Shown here piece after piece: positions 34,701 through 46,807 of a DNA stretch of 64,000 nucleotides. Numbering within the stretch: position 1 is the first letter of the stretch; each line of letters starts with the position of its first letter. The notes under the pieces are model-generated. The model was not told the DNA's origin. It saw only the letters and a list, made by a program, of their open reading frames with translations, and made no database searches. The DNA comes from Vigna angularis (Eukaryota; Streptophyta; Magnoliopsida; Fabales; Fabaceae): NCBI RefSeq assembly GCF_016808095.1, contig NC_068973.1, forward strand, positions 7,064,501 through 7,128,500, written 5' to 3'. Made by a program: the position numbers and the translations under genes.

Positions 34701-36589
34701 TTTGATTCCACTAAATGAAAGCATAAAGGAATGCTTTTCACTTTGTTTTACTGAAATTTTGACAAATATATGTGTAATAATTTATGGTAAAGAAAAAAAA
34801 AATACAGTAAACATCTCTAAAAATTAATAGTATAGTTTATACGAACTTTAATTTTAGAAGTTTTCTCATATAAATTACTTTTTAAGATTTTGATTTTTTT
34901 TTTGTAATATGTGTATAGACTAATTTATAATTTTGAAAAATCATTATTTTCATATTTTTCCATCTAAAAGTTTTCATAGAAGAGTTTGTTTAGACAAAGT
35001 TTTTCGTAAGTCTTTTCATAATAGAAAAAAAAAGAGATGAAGTGAAATTAACTTTTATATGAGGTGAAATTAGTTTATGTTAAGAAAATATGATAAAATG
35101 TTTATAAATTAGATTATATATATAAGTTAAATACAAATAAATATTATTTTATTTTATTTTATTGCTGTGTTTATGAAAAAATGTTTGTTAAAACAATTCC
35201 TTTGCTATCTTGAAAATTTGAAAAAGGGTTTGGTAGGGGAAATTATCGAACTTTTTTTGCTTCTCACATAACATAGTGTATGATAACTTTTTGTCTTCGT
35301 ATGTAGCAGGCTCCTCAGAATTCCATGATTTGCATGTGGTAGGTAGAAGACAAGTTTGAAAATGGGGGCAACATGTTTTTCTCAACTATAAACGTGGGTT
35401 TACTTTTTATATTTTACGAAAATAACGTTGTATTATTCAAAAGAAGGTTTAATTAAATTAAAATCTCACATGCTTCAAAAATATGTTAGTGTATTCGTAC
35501 TAAGGTGGCACCTTATTCAACTAAAGTTATTTAATAATATAATAACTGATATATTTTAATTACTATATCATTTGTTTCTTGGGTTGAGAATATCAGCATA
35601 CACTGTAAACTGTAATTACAAAAAATTACTAATTTATTTTGCTAATGTTTTCCAACTAAAAAACAATGAGGAGTATGTCTTAGAAGGATGGTATAATGTG
35701 GTTTATTCAACCTGCTTTGTTTTCTCGTGTTTGAGATGAAATACAGATTAATTATGTTGGCTCATCTTATAATTGACAAAAAGAAAAAGTAAAAGGTAAA
35801 AGGTAAAAGATTCATTTCAAGATTAATTACGTATTAACCGTAATATTCCATTTAACTAACACATTCGACAATTATTAAATATCAAATGCATATTCAATTA
35901 CCTCAATCATTATTGAAGTTTAAATAAAATTAACGAAACTAAAGGTTTAATACTAAATGTAATCTCTTTTTTCTGTATTAAAAATGTCAAATATTTTTTT
36001 TCCTAAACACTATTTATCCAAATTTACTAAATAAACATAAGATTAGTGTTTACATCAAATCAATATGTCAAAATTAAATTATTCATGAATAAAAAAACAT
36101 TAAAAAAAATTATATAAACTACTTAAAAACTATAATAATTAATAATCATCTTGACTTCAAAAGTATCATTGTCCATTCTTTCATTCAGATACATTGGATG
36201 CAGCCTTAAAAGAACTCATCTCTCACTTTTTTTATGATTATAATTTTGCTTACTATCATCATTTGCATAATTTGAATAATGAACATGAATGAATAGGACA
36301 ATAAAAATAGAATAAATTAAAATAATTACATTATCCTCAGAAAATCCATACTGCCAACTAAAAACACAAATAATTGCTTTAAAAATTTTAGACAATTGAT
36401 AATTTCCTACTTGTTAAAGACATGGAAACCAATACTAAATGTGTATTCAAATGCAATATTGACAATAATTCTCAAGAAATCTCTAACCATTAACTCCATA
36501 TCTAAAAAAAATCCTTATTCTTCCACCATTCTAACACATTTATTTGCTTCAAAACATTACAAAAGAAAAACTGAAATTATCTACTTATA
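31717..36589. other. AT-rich intergenic DNA, no gene seen
   Basis: A+T content is very high, with poly-A/T runs and only short composition-driven open frames (for example 34178-34363, 35188-35385). I found no recognisable domain, tRNA or LTR. Confidence 0.55.
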
Positions 36590-36900
36590 TTTATATATGA
36601 ATTTTAATCCATATGTAATATAGGTATTATATACAAATTCAAAAAGATGAGTCACATACGAATTTTACATACAAATTTTTACCTATCGATAATTCATATG
36701 TAAATAAGGTGCATTGTGGTGAGAAAGTTTTCTAAAGACTAAATTTGTATGTAATGAGTTTCAATCTATATGTAATTGGAAATGAATGTTTTCTATCGAA
36801 ATTACATACAAATCTGGAAAAGATTTTATTAAAAAATATAATAATGAGGTATTTGTCAACGAAGATTTTTTATCGAAATTACATACAAATCTATAACTTC
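36590..36900. repeat. Repeated (A)TTACATACAAAT / CATATGTAAT motifs
   Basis: TTACATACAAAT occurs at about 36665, 36802 and 36879 (the last two within CGAAATTACATACAAATCT). The inverse-like TTTGTATGTAAT (36748), CATATGTAATATAGG (36610), CATATGTAAATAAGG (36698) and TATATGTAATTGG (36767) lie between. Mixed-orientation short repeats are typical of CACTA subterminal regions, but no CACTA end was found beside them. Confidence 0.6.
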
Positions 36901-37440
36901 ATTTACTCTGCTCTCTCAACGAAGAACTTTCTTGATGGAAGATGTGGAGAAGACCGAGGGGATCGAATCGAACATAGTTTGGACTCTTTGAAGCTTTCTC
37001 TACGAGTAAACGCAACGTGTAAGAACAATCATAAACAACGAAACGACAACCAATTCGATGAAAAAAGTTAGCAAAAGATTCGAAAGAGGAGAAACACACC
37101 TACAAAACCCTAAATTTGCGATCCAGGAGCATAAGGATTCGAATGGGAGTAAAAAATAAAAAAAAAATCCATATGTTACTCAAAACATATGAAAGTTACT
37201 CAAAACATTTATGTAAAAAAATGTTACATTATCTCTACTAAAAAAAATACGAAAGTTTTATGAAAATAATAAAACTTTTTATTTTGTTCATTTCCGCTAC
37301 CATATTATCCAAGCTTCTAGAGATTTGGCTACGAGGTCATGTCTACTTTGATTAATTTTTAAAAACAGAAATAAATTTATTATATTTTAGTAATTTGGAT
37401 TCTCTATTTATTTTGTTTTATAACTAACTTAAACATACAA
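36901..37440. other. Spacer before the tRNA gene, no gene recognised
   Basis: A less AT-rich patch (36900-37140) contains short frames on both strands without recognisable domains. AT-rich sequence runs from there to the tRNA. A TCTCTACTAAAAAAAA word near 37232 looks slightly like a CACTA end but is not supported. Confidence 0.4.
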
Positions 37441-37512
37441 GTCGTTGTAGTATAGTGGTGAGTATTCCCGCCTGTCACGCGGGTGACCCGGGTTCGATCC
37501 CCGGCAGCGGCG
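37441..37512 (+). tRNA. trnD-GUC: tRNA-Asp (GTC)
   Basis: The 72-bp gene starts GTCGTTGTAGTATAGTGG, with anticodon loop CTGTCAC (anticodon GTC) and T-arm GGGTTCGATCCCC. The acceptor arm GTCGTTG pairs with CAGCGGC through G-U pairs, discriminator G follows, and no CCA is encoded, as in eukaryotic nuclear genes. The internal A box (TAGTATAGTGG) and B box (GGTTCGATCC) promoters are intact. Its 3' end plus CCA is the exact complement of the primer site of the Athila-like element at 9957-9975. Confidence 0.97.
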
Positions 37513-37527
37513 CATTTTCGGCTAATA

Positions 37528-37535
37528 TTTTTTTT
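37528..37535 (+). terminator. RNA polymerase III T-run terminator
   Basis: Eight T's lie 15 bp after the tRNA end, the expected polymerase III stop signal. Confidence 0.85.
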
Positions 37536-39773
37536 AATTTACGGCCCATAATTTCTGGGCTTTTCCTAAAGTGTAAGCTAAAACCCAAAATGAAAGACCG
37601 CACAACAAACAATTCCCATAGTTCCTGACTAAAATGTAAGATATCTTAAATTATTGAAATAGATTGATGACAAAACAATCTTTCAAATAACATTTGCTTT
37701 TATCTATTGTTTCATAGTATTAAATATAATATTTTTTCTAATTTATTTATGATATTTAAATATATTATTTTAATTCTTATAGAGGTTGGACTCATATTAA
37801 TGTGTTATCTTTTAAGTGATTTTTTCTTAAAAGACTCATCATTAAGAAAAAAAAAGTATACTATAAGATATTGAAGGGACTTATTAAACATGTTAAAAGA
37901 AAATACATATGAAATAATATATTTTCTATAAAATTTCAGTTTAAAATGTTAGTTTCGGCCGACTTTCTCGTTATGGTATTCGACGGCACAAGGAAATGCA
38001 GATGGAAACGCTGAAAACGCCAAAAAGAAAAGCTGGTTGTGATCATTCACAAACACAAGAAAAACTTTAACAATGTCACGTTCACTCCAACCATCCAAAC
38101 ATAACGCTAACATTTTCCCTAACTTTTCCTTTTCCTCACAATTTTTTGTTTCGGTAAATATTATTTTTTTAGTAATTTGTATAATTCCTGTCAATTATAA
38201 TCTCACTCCAGAAGCTTTTGAATATGTACATTGAGATGTATAGGTCTAAATAAATAATGAAATAAGCACTTAAAATTAGTTTATATAGAAAAGTTAATTC
38301 AATTTTTTCTCTAATTTTTCTCTTTTAGAAATGTTTATAAAAAAAGTTCATATAATGGTGAAATATATAATAAGTATATAATACAAATACCAACTTATAA
38401 CGCTAAAAAGGTTTTAAGTATTTGTGAAAAAAACAAAAGTATTACGGTGCCGCTTTTGCTTTTAAAATCGTTATATATGTTTTCGTTTTAAAGCAAACGA
38501 AATATATAAAAAGCTAGTGATTTTAAAAATTTATAAACTTCGATTGTTAAAAAAACCTAAGCTTATTGGTCTATATGTTAGGATTGTTAAAGAATTGAAG
38601 TCTATAAGTTTGTAAAGTTTTTAAAATTGTGATTTAAAAAAAAATATTTTATCTATATATGCTTAATTGCTAAACAACCGATACCTAAAAGGAGTTTCAG
38701 GCTTTAATTTTTCTAATATTAATTTTCGCGAAAGTTACATATGTGTCCAACTTCATTTTTTAAGTTTTTTAGTTTTTCCTTTACTTTGGTTTGTGCTAAG
38801 TCGTAATGTCGAAGAGGTCTTCGTTGCCCACTGTCATTACTAAACAGTTCTCGAGGACCTCTATTTCTGTCGCCATTCAACGTTGCTGCTGAATAGTTTT
38901 TTGGTTTTATTTTTTGCATTTTTTGGTTGAGTTTATGTCTTCCTTGTGTTCTTTGTTCATTTTTTATAGAATTTGGGGTTTTTTTTGCTGCCATTTGTTG
39001 TCTTATTATGGTGGAATTCTGTAATTTTTCAAAACGTGTTTAGGATTGCATCCTCTTCCACTGTTGCTTACTTTTAGGTTCTTATTATTATTTTCAAAAT
39101 TTATTTTTAATAGCCTATAGTTAATTTATGTAATGGAAAAATTTATTTTTTATATGTTAGATATCTAATCAATAATATGCTTAAATATATTGATTTATTT
39201 TGTTTGGTTTGAGATTGTTGTTGCATTGAATTAACCTTAGTTTTCTATTTAAAATTCAATGTAAAAATTATTTATTATCTCCAAGTTCTTTTGAAAAAAT
39301 TATATTTTTTAAAAATTAATATAAAAGGAGACAATACTAATAATTTATACGTATTGAATCTTGAGTTGTCTAATTAGACAGTTTAAGAAGATTAATCCAT
39401 TTTTTTATAGCTTAGTAATGCATATATAATATATTTTAATATACATGTCTTAAAATTTATGAATATTTGTTAAATGTATTTTGTATTGATCTTTGGATGC
39501 ATATTTGATTACGATTGATAATCACTTTCATTTCATGTAACCTACAAGACCAAAACTAAATGCCGGCAAAATTTCATAAAATTTAATATATGTTGTTAAA
39601 AGTTGATATGCACAATAAACTAAAACAAGTTAATCTTCTTGAATGGGATAGGTTCATACCTTGGAAACCAAAGTGAGATCAACATTCATTTAAATATTAC
39701 TTAAATTGTTCACATAATTTCAATATTCAAATGTATGGATCGAGATTAGATTAATTCACCGCGCATTAGTGTT
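37536..39773. other. Intergenic DNA, no gene recognised
   Basis: The stretch is AT-rich. Minus-strand frames at 37949-38194 and 38719-38994 (81 and 91 codons) have no recognised domain. The right part may be the degraded 5' region of the CACTA element that follows, but no terminal CACTA motif was found. Confidence 0.4.
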
Positions 39774-42085
39774 AAGTATGAAAGAGAAGTAATACAATTT
39801 GCACAATGTAATGAGGATAGAAGTGACGATGATGTGAAATTTAGATGTCATTGTATCAACTGCTTGAATGGAAAAAAGTTGAATGCAACCGAAATTAGGA
39901 AACATTTTATCTATGTTGGTTTCTTTCGAAGTTATACAAAATGAACATGGCATGGAGAATTAATAGACTTCTCAACTTCCTCTTGAACTGAACATGTTGT
40001 TGATTCCACCATGGAATATTGATGGGAAGAAGACAAATTAGAGGACATGATCTATGATGTTGGAACATAAGCTTTTGTCCAAGCGCATGAGTATGAGACA
40101 ATGTCTACTAATGCAGAGACTTCATTGTATGTCAGTTCAACTAAGTTCACAGGTTATTAGTAGTATTAAGGCTCATGAGTTTGAAGGGGACCAATAGGTG
40201 GACCACTAAGAGTTCACAAAATTGTTAGTATTGTTGAATGAAATGCTTCTAGATGAAAATACATTACGCACTTGTAATTGTGATGTCAATAAACTTTTTG
40301 TTTGATAGGTATGGACTATAAAAAATACATACATGTCATAATGATTGCATATTATACAGAAAAGAATTTAAAGGTTTGAAAACATGTTTGAAGTGTGGGT
40401 TATCATGGTAGAAGTAGAAAACCAATAGTGAAGATAGTGGGCAAATAGAAAACGATGGTCTTTCTTTGAAAGTAGTTTCGTACCTTCCAATCATGCCCAG
40501 ACTTAAGCGTTTGTTTGCGAATCCAAAAGACACTAAAAACCTTAGATAACATGTAGATGAGAGAAGATGTGACAAACTACTTTGTCATCTGGTTGATTCA
40601 ATGCAATTGAAAAATATTGATAATGAATTCCCTTAGTTAGTCAAGAATGTAGAAATCTTCGGTTTGGTTTAGCTACCGATGGAATGAATCAATTTAGTAA
40701 TTTAAGTGTAAACCATAGTTGTTAGCTTGTTATATTATTCATTTACAACTTATCTCCTAGATTTTGCATGAAGGGAAAGTACATGATATTGTCTGTGATT
40801 ATATCTCATCTAAGGCAACCCTGAAATGAGATAAATGTTTATCTCAGTCCACTAGTTGAAGACTTGAAGTTGTTATGGATTTATGGGATTGAAATACTTG
40901 ATGTTTTTGCTTAAAAAACTTTCATGATTCATGTAGTATTATTTTTCACCATTAATGACTTCTCAACCTATGATAATTTGTCAGGGTACAATGTCAAGAG
41001 TCATAAAACATGTTTTATATGTGAAGAAAACACTTTAACCCATCAATTGAAACATGAGAGGAAGCGAGTATATTTGCACGATAGAATATTTTTACAACCT
41101 AATCATCATTATCGAAGGTTGAAAAAGCATTCAATAGACATAAAGAGAATGACTATGCACCAATCCCATTAATTGGCCTTTAAATTCTTGAAAAAGTTAA
41201 TAAAGTTAATAATGCATGTAGAGAAGATTGTGTGATAGCTTGATTGATACACTACTTAATATTTAGGGAAAGACAAAAGATAAAATAAATGCTTATTTGG
41301 ATGTGCTTGAAATGAAGATTTAAGAAGACTTAGCATCATAGGTGGTTGGTAAGTGTACTTATTTTCTCCCTACATGTTACATTGTGTCTAGACAAAAGAA
41401 GATGTGTTTTTTCCTTTGTCTAAAGAGTGTCAAGGTACCATAAGGATAATCTTCACATATTAAGAGTTTAATGTCGATGCAAGACTTGAAGCTTGTTGGT
41501 CTGAAGTCTCATGATTGTCACATCTTAATGCAACAATTGTTACCGGTGGCTATTCGTGGAATTTTACCCAAAAAGGTTAGACAAACTATAATATGCATGT
41601 GTTTATTTTTCTCTTGAATTTGTAGTAAATCCATTGATCTTATAAAATTATATGAACTTCAAGGAGAGATTGTTATCAGCTTGTCTCAGTTGAAAATGTT
41701 TTTCCCTTCATCCTTTTTTGATATCATGGTACATTTACTTTTGGAAAGAAAAATTAAGTTATGTGGACCAATATATTTAAGATGAATGTATCCTATTGAA
41801 TGTTATATGAAGATTTTGAAAGGGTATATGAAAAATCACTATCACCTAGAAGCTTCAGTGATTGGAAGATATATTGCTAAATAAAGTATTGAGTTTTGTT
41901 AAGATTACATGATAAAACAAATCTGATAGGAGTTCCTCGCAGATCATGGTTGAACAAGTGTTTTATAAGTAAAAGCATCTAAGGTATAAATGTAACCAAA
42001 TGTCTCAAAGAATTGTTGCAAGTACATATGTACATATGTACATATTGAACAACACAAATGAGGTGATCCTTTACTTATTTACACA
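39774..42085 (+). pseudogene. CACTA (En/Spm, TNP2-type) transposase pseudogene
   Basis: Plus-strand reading in shifting frames gives YEREVIQFAQCNE, DDVKFRCHCINCLNGKKLNA and TEIRKHFIYVGFFRSYTK (transposase-associated domain). Next come a stop and CLKCG, then VVSYLPIMPRLKRLFANPKD. Further on are VVLFFTINDFSTYDNLSGYN, TCFICEENTLTHQLKHERKR (40924-41172), LKLVGLKSHDCHILMQQLLP, VAIRGILPKK and finally RRYIA-type decayed pieces (41820-41890). The block order is that of plant TNP2 transposases, which cut and paste CACTA elements. Many stops and frameshifts show it is long dead. Confidence 0.9.
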
Positions 42086-42174
42086 TAAAACCATTGAAAA
42101 TTCACCAAAAAAAAAATGTTATTACTGACCAAATTTCAAAGTTACCAATGAAAGTGATTGTTAGTAATACATCA

Positions 42175-42187
42175 TTTTTTTGTAGTG
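42175..42187. repeat. CACTA element 3' terminal motif
   Basis: TTTTTTTGTAGTG is the reverse complement of CACTACAAAAAAA, the usual CACTA terminus, about 100 bp after the last transposase-like sequence. No matching 5' terminus was found upstream. Confidence 0.65.
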
Positions 42188-43318
42188 ATTAGGTTTTGAT
42201 TATAACCAAAACTGAAACACAAAGGAAATATTAGGTTTTAATACTAGTAATAACTAAAGCTTAATTTATAAGGATATTAGGTTTCGTTCTTGTAATAACT
42301 GTATTGAAAATTCTATATCAACTAAAGATAAAACCAATTTAAAGTATATAAGTGGGTGCAAAACTCACCTTATAAACTAGTTTTGTAAGATTGAGTTAGG
42401 CTTAAAATTTACTTCTTAACCAACTGAAACATAGTTTGTTTTTTCATTATTTATTTATGTTTATGTTTTCATTACTAAAAGAACTTTTATTTATTATTTT
42501 TTTTATATGTTTCAATTCTTCTATAATCAAAGTACAATATGGAATTATAAGTTTCCGTTCGTCACTCAAGTCAAAAGAAGTCACCTGATTTATCTTTTGA
42601 TCGTCGATTCAAACTATAATATCCAAAATAACCAATGTAAAGAACTCTTTCCTATATTTATAAATAGGCGTAGCTCACTTTGCATGCAACCTCCCTTTCT
42701 AAATTTAGTATAAAGATTAGAATATCATATTTTAAATAAATCAAATATTTAAATATGTAACTTTATAGTCAATATTTAATTATTCGTTTAAAATTGGGGC
42801 CGATTTTTTTTATAGATGTGTGGATCGCGCTAAAACTTATATGCAACTTTTAAGTTATCAATTACATTCTTATGGAACCCCTGCAAAATAATTTGTAGAA
42901 GAAAAATGTGTGTCATATGTTCCTCTTCACTAAAGACGGAAAGCATCACAGTAATGATAATATAAAAAAATATATTATTATTATTATATTATATCAATCA
43001 TTATAAAAATTATTTAATAATAATTTAAATTAATATATACACAATATTTTAATAATTTATTATTATTTAGTACTTTTATTATTAATAATAGAAATAAGAG
43101 TGCAGAAAAAAGGAAAGTGCAAATGGCAGGAATTAGAAGACATTACCAAGAGCAATAACCTGGCTGCCAAATTTCAAAGTTTAGTAAGAAGCTACATTTC
43201 AAAGTGATGAAGAAAACATTAAAAAATATACGTTGAGGAGGCAGTGATGAAATTTTATTGTTCTATGGAAAGAGAAAAGAAAAATGAAGACTACAAGCAT
43301 ATCCTAGTGATGAAGAAG
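42188..43318. other. Spacer and 3' flank of the mutase gene
   Basis: AT-rich sequence fills 42188-43080. The part from about 43090 to 43318 probably includes the 3' untranslated region of the minus-strand mutase gene. No other gene is seen. Confidence 0.5.
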
Positions 43319-44655
43319 TTACTTGGCAGAGCCATTGGGCAATGCATCAGATTTTGGTGCCACAGAAGGGTTTAGTTCCTCCCAAGCTTCAATCCAAGTT
43401 ACCATGTTATCTGCAAGCTTGTTGAAATACTCATCAACCTTCCCAAGTTTTGCCTTCACTTGTTTCGAGAGTTCAACGTAGCATTTCTGAGCAGTAGTGC
43501 ATTCCTTGGGAAGAGAAACAGATTGGAAAAATGGAATCAGCTCTTCTTGCCAGTAAATTCCTTTGTACTCCTTCTTAAGGTTTACAAATGGGTTGCTCGC
43601 TTTGCTGTGCCAGACGTAAGGCAAACCTGTCTTCACCCCGAATCCCAGATGATCACTTATCACCTACAACATGAGAAATTAATCAAACAATCTTCTACAA
43701 AAATCTCCCCTTTTCAACATGATGTTTGGAATACAATACCTTCATGCACCAACCAGCCCACATGTCATCATAGCGTCCGATAGGTTGACCATCACCCATG
43801 AGTCCAAAGTACATTACAGGACCGATTAATTCACGGTTGAATGCCAGATTCATTCCACACATGGGAAACAGGGTTCCCTTTGGTATGGTCATTACTGCAT
43901 CCACATACCTTAAATACAAAAACCAATATATTCTAACAAATTTAATTATTTTTTTCAACTTTTCTTCAAAAACATTTGACCTAAACATTCATCGTACCTG
44001 GTGTTCCTCTCCAGAGGTTTGACAAGCTGAGTTGGGGCATCATAATCAGGAATGTTGAGCCAGAGGCCATGAGAAGCAGCTGTAGGGACACCTTCACGCA
44101 GACTAAACGGGTATCCACGGACAAAATCTGTACCCTCTCTAAAAGGATCGTAGAGGGTGTTGAAAAAAAACGGGGTTGATGGAGTCAGAAGGTTCTTCAG
44201 ATGCTGTTCCAGGGCGTTAATTTCTTTCCCAGATGGATCTTTTGCCACCTGAAAAAGAGAAAAAGAAAAGAAAGACTATATATCATTTTACAAGAAGAAT
44301 GACTATGATGAAATCTAAGAAAAAGTGTGATACTGACAAAGCAATCATCGTCGATGGTGAAGATGTACTTCTTCTTGGAGAGCAAGAAGCCGAAGCAGCG
44401 GCATGCAGAGTCCTTGAAGGAAATGCAGTGGCTCTTGGAGCCCAGAATGCGGTTGATGTCGTTACGGTTGTAGAGTTCGTAGTCGAAGCCTTCGGGGACC
44501 TTGATGCCCTTAGAAGGGTCACCGTCCTGCACTATTATGAGGTGGTAAGGCTCAAAGAACGCTCTCCACTTCTCCAAGAACTCCAGGTTCCTTATTGTGG
44601 GGATAACTATGTCCACCTCCTCCTTCAGAATCGCCGTCGCTCCTGTTTCCGACAT
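43319..44655 (-). CDS. RGP: Reversibly glycosylated polypeptide / UDP-arabinopyranose mutase
   Basis: The gene has four exons, read downwards: 44655-44338, 44248-43998, 43908-43740 and 43663-43319. All introns have GT...AG ends, and the 1083-base coding sequence encodes 360 residues, normal for the family. The enzyme interconverts UDP-arabinopyranose and UDP-arabinofuranose at the Golgi/cytosol face, supplying arabinose for cell-wall polymers (established knowledge). Visible features are [20 protein letters not shown] near residue 15, the metal-binding IDDD at 101-104, and FSLREG with Arg157 at the place of the reversibly glycosylated arginine. [23 protein letters not shown] and the C-terminal [13 protein letters not shown] are also present. 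The ATG was chosen because MSETG begins the conserved protein; the 30 open codons upstream are not conserved. No break was seen, so it is likely functional. No signal peptide is present, as expected. Confidence 0.96.
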
Positions 44656-44754
44656 ACCTCTCCGATAAACCACAACGTTGTTTCGAGGATGGAGTGGTGG
44701 TCTTTGTTTCCAATGCTTTGGATTCAAGGGGTTTTTGTAGACCAAATTAAATTT

Positions 44755-44764
44755 ATTTTATATA
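44755..44764 (-). promoter_or_regulatory. Candidate TATA box of the mutase gene
   Basis: The minus strand reads TATATAAAAT about 100 bp before the start codon, a plausible plant TATA box giving a leader of about 70 bases. Confidence 0.5.
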
Positions 44765-44769
44765 AAAGG

Positions 44770-45640
44770 AAATCCCTATAATTAAATAATTCACTTGCTA
44801 ATTACTTATAATTACGAGAAGAATTCCTTGTGGTATACGTCATACACAATGTCAACATTGTCTAGGAGAAACCAATTAACGTTAGTGTTCATTAGCTAGC
44901 TGGACGTGTGCCTATGTTGTCAGCAACATATTTCTATGAAGATTCTCTCTGACCAATTTCTTAATTGACACTGTAAGCAGATGCGTAAAAGGTTAAATGA
45001 CCACGTAAAACTTGTATGGTATGATTAACTTAATGGGCAATTATACGTTAATACATATTTTTTAACAATATTTAGATACAACATATGCGTTATTTTTATA
45101 TTGGGTTTAAAATATATCAATACAATAATAAATAAATAATATATATTCTATTAAAATCTTGTAAAAGAATCTATATCAAAATATATTTTTTTTAATTTTA
45201 TTATAGTCGAAAGATGACAAATTTTATGCTTATTGCTTAACCAATAACTTTTTTATTTATTTATTTTGAAGGTTTAAGGAATAAATTTTAAAATAAGGTA
45301 AGTTGTTGAAAGTTGGCCTGTAGTAAGAAAGTCCCTGATTATGGGCTCACTATGAAGCCCACATACTTGATACCACACAGGTATCTTAAAAGAGATACTT
45401 GTAAGATAAGTATCTGTACATGTCAAGGCATCGACGTACGTGACATTAGTATTTCATAGATTATTGGTTAAGTTTAGACAAGACAGAAACAATAGTTATA
45501 AATATCCTATGTTTGGATACAACTTGTTATTTAGTAAGTATTTATAAAAAAAATTATAGCGATTGAAATATAATTATACGGTTGAGATTTGATTATATAT
45601 TTAATAAATATTTTTGTGAATATTTAGGCTAATAACATTG
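44770..45640. other. Upstream intergenic DNA
   Basis: The stretch is AT-rich. It holds a small inverted pair, GTATCTTAAAAGAGATAC, near 45381-45398 but no gene. Confidence 0.45.
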
Positions 45641-45649
45641 ATTGAGTTT

Positions 45650-45935
45650 TGTTGGAGTCATGTTATTATCCAAGTAACTTGAGTGTAGTGTTTGTGAGCA
45701 TAACTTATTGTCTAGGTAATTTGGGTGTTGGTAATTTGGGTGTTGGTAATTTGGGTGTTGTGTTTGTGAGCATAACTTATGTTACCAAATAGGTAACTTT
45801 GGTGTTATGCTTTTGGACTTATTACTATCTTGATAACTTATAACTTGGGTATCGTGTTCGTAGACTTATGTTATCATCTAAGTAACTCAAGTGTCACATT
45901 TATGGATTTAACTAATGTTATCATCTAGTTAACTA
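45650..45935. repeat. Diverged ~45-60 bp tandem repeat
   Basis: Units share TATGTTA(C/T)CA(T/A)CTA(A/G)GTAACTT-GGTGT followed by TGTTTGTGAGCATAACTTA or relatives. About five are seen, with GGTAATTTGGGTGTT tripled at 45717-45762. Confidence 0.75.
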
Positions 45936-46099
45936 TGCAGGCTTGATTTGCACTACCATTTAGGTAGGCTTTGTATGTATTGGTGTTTTAGGCAAGATTT
46001 TTATAGTAGAGGTTTGTTTTTGTGTGTGTTGGTCCCTAAGGAAGGAAACCCCATTTATGCTTGTTGTCTTCTTCCTTCTTGCAAGTCTTTTCATCCTGT

Positions 46100-46690
46100 G
46101 ACTTTTTTTTTATGGTTATTTTTTGCTTGGTTTAATATTGTCCAAGGCGCGCAAATAATCAATTATCACTTTTTCGAAAACCCCATAACGATCGCAAATA
46201 ATCGATTATCATTGGCAGTTGGGAGCAGATTTTTCAGTTTTTGACCCCTGGGCTATATATACACCTTCCTAAACCTCTAAGAGGTTAACTAAGCCATTTG
46301 AGAATATAGAAAAGTTCTAAAGAAGTTCTCAAGTCTAAGTGTTCATGTCAAGTCTTGTGAATAGGAAAACTTTGCGTTTAATGCATCTAAAGTCGAAGCG
46401 GATCTGTTCAAGTTGATTGAGCCAAGTTCTTCCATCGTGTGTCGAAGGAAGGTGTTCTCTGTCTTTTAATCTTTGTATCAATCTGATTGTAATCTGAAAC
46501 GATATTTTACTGAAAAAAGGTTAATCACTCTTTATAGTAATTAACGATTGGACGTAGAATCTTTTAATTCGAACGAAGATAAAATTCTTTTGTGTTGATT
46601 TTTTTTTAATCTATTTGATAAAAGTTCTGAAAGAAAATCACCCCTCCACTCTTGGTTATTGACCTTAACACACTCTCTAAAACCTTTGCG
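46100..46690 (+). repeat. Possible LTR remnant ahead of the transposase fragment
   Basis: AATAATCGATTATC-type palindromes occur at about 46154 and 46195. A CTATATATACACC promoter-like word is at 46253, and the stretch near 46550 (TTGGACGTAGAAT...GAACGAAGATAAAATTCTTTTG) resembles the end part of copia-type LTRs. No second LTR, primer site or internal region is seen, so this is tentative. Confidence 0.35.
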
Positions 46691-46807
46691 CTACGCGATA
46701 CAAATCTCAACATTTTGATTTATTATATAAAAATGAATATGTTATGTTGTTTTTTTATTAGTTAAATTTTAATATTTATTATTGTAGGTTGTATTTAATA
46801 TTATAAG

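Noticed and set aside
44233..44781. 182-codon plus-strand frame
   Set aside because: It is antisense to exon 1 and intron 1 of the mutase gene, which has clear exon structure and conserved motifs on the minus strand.
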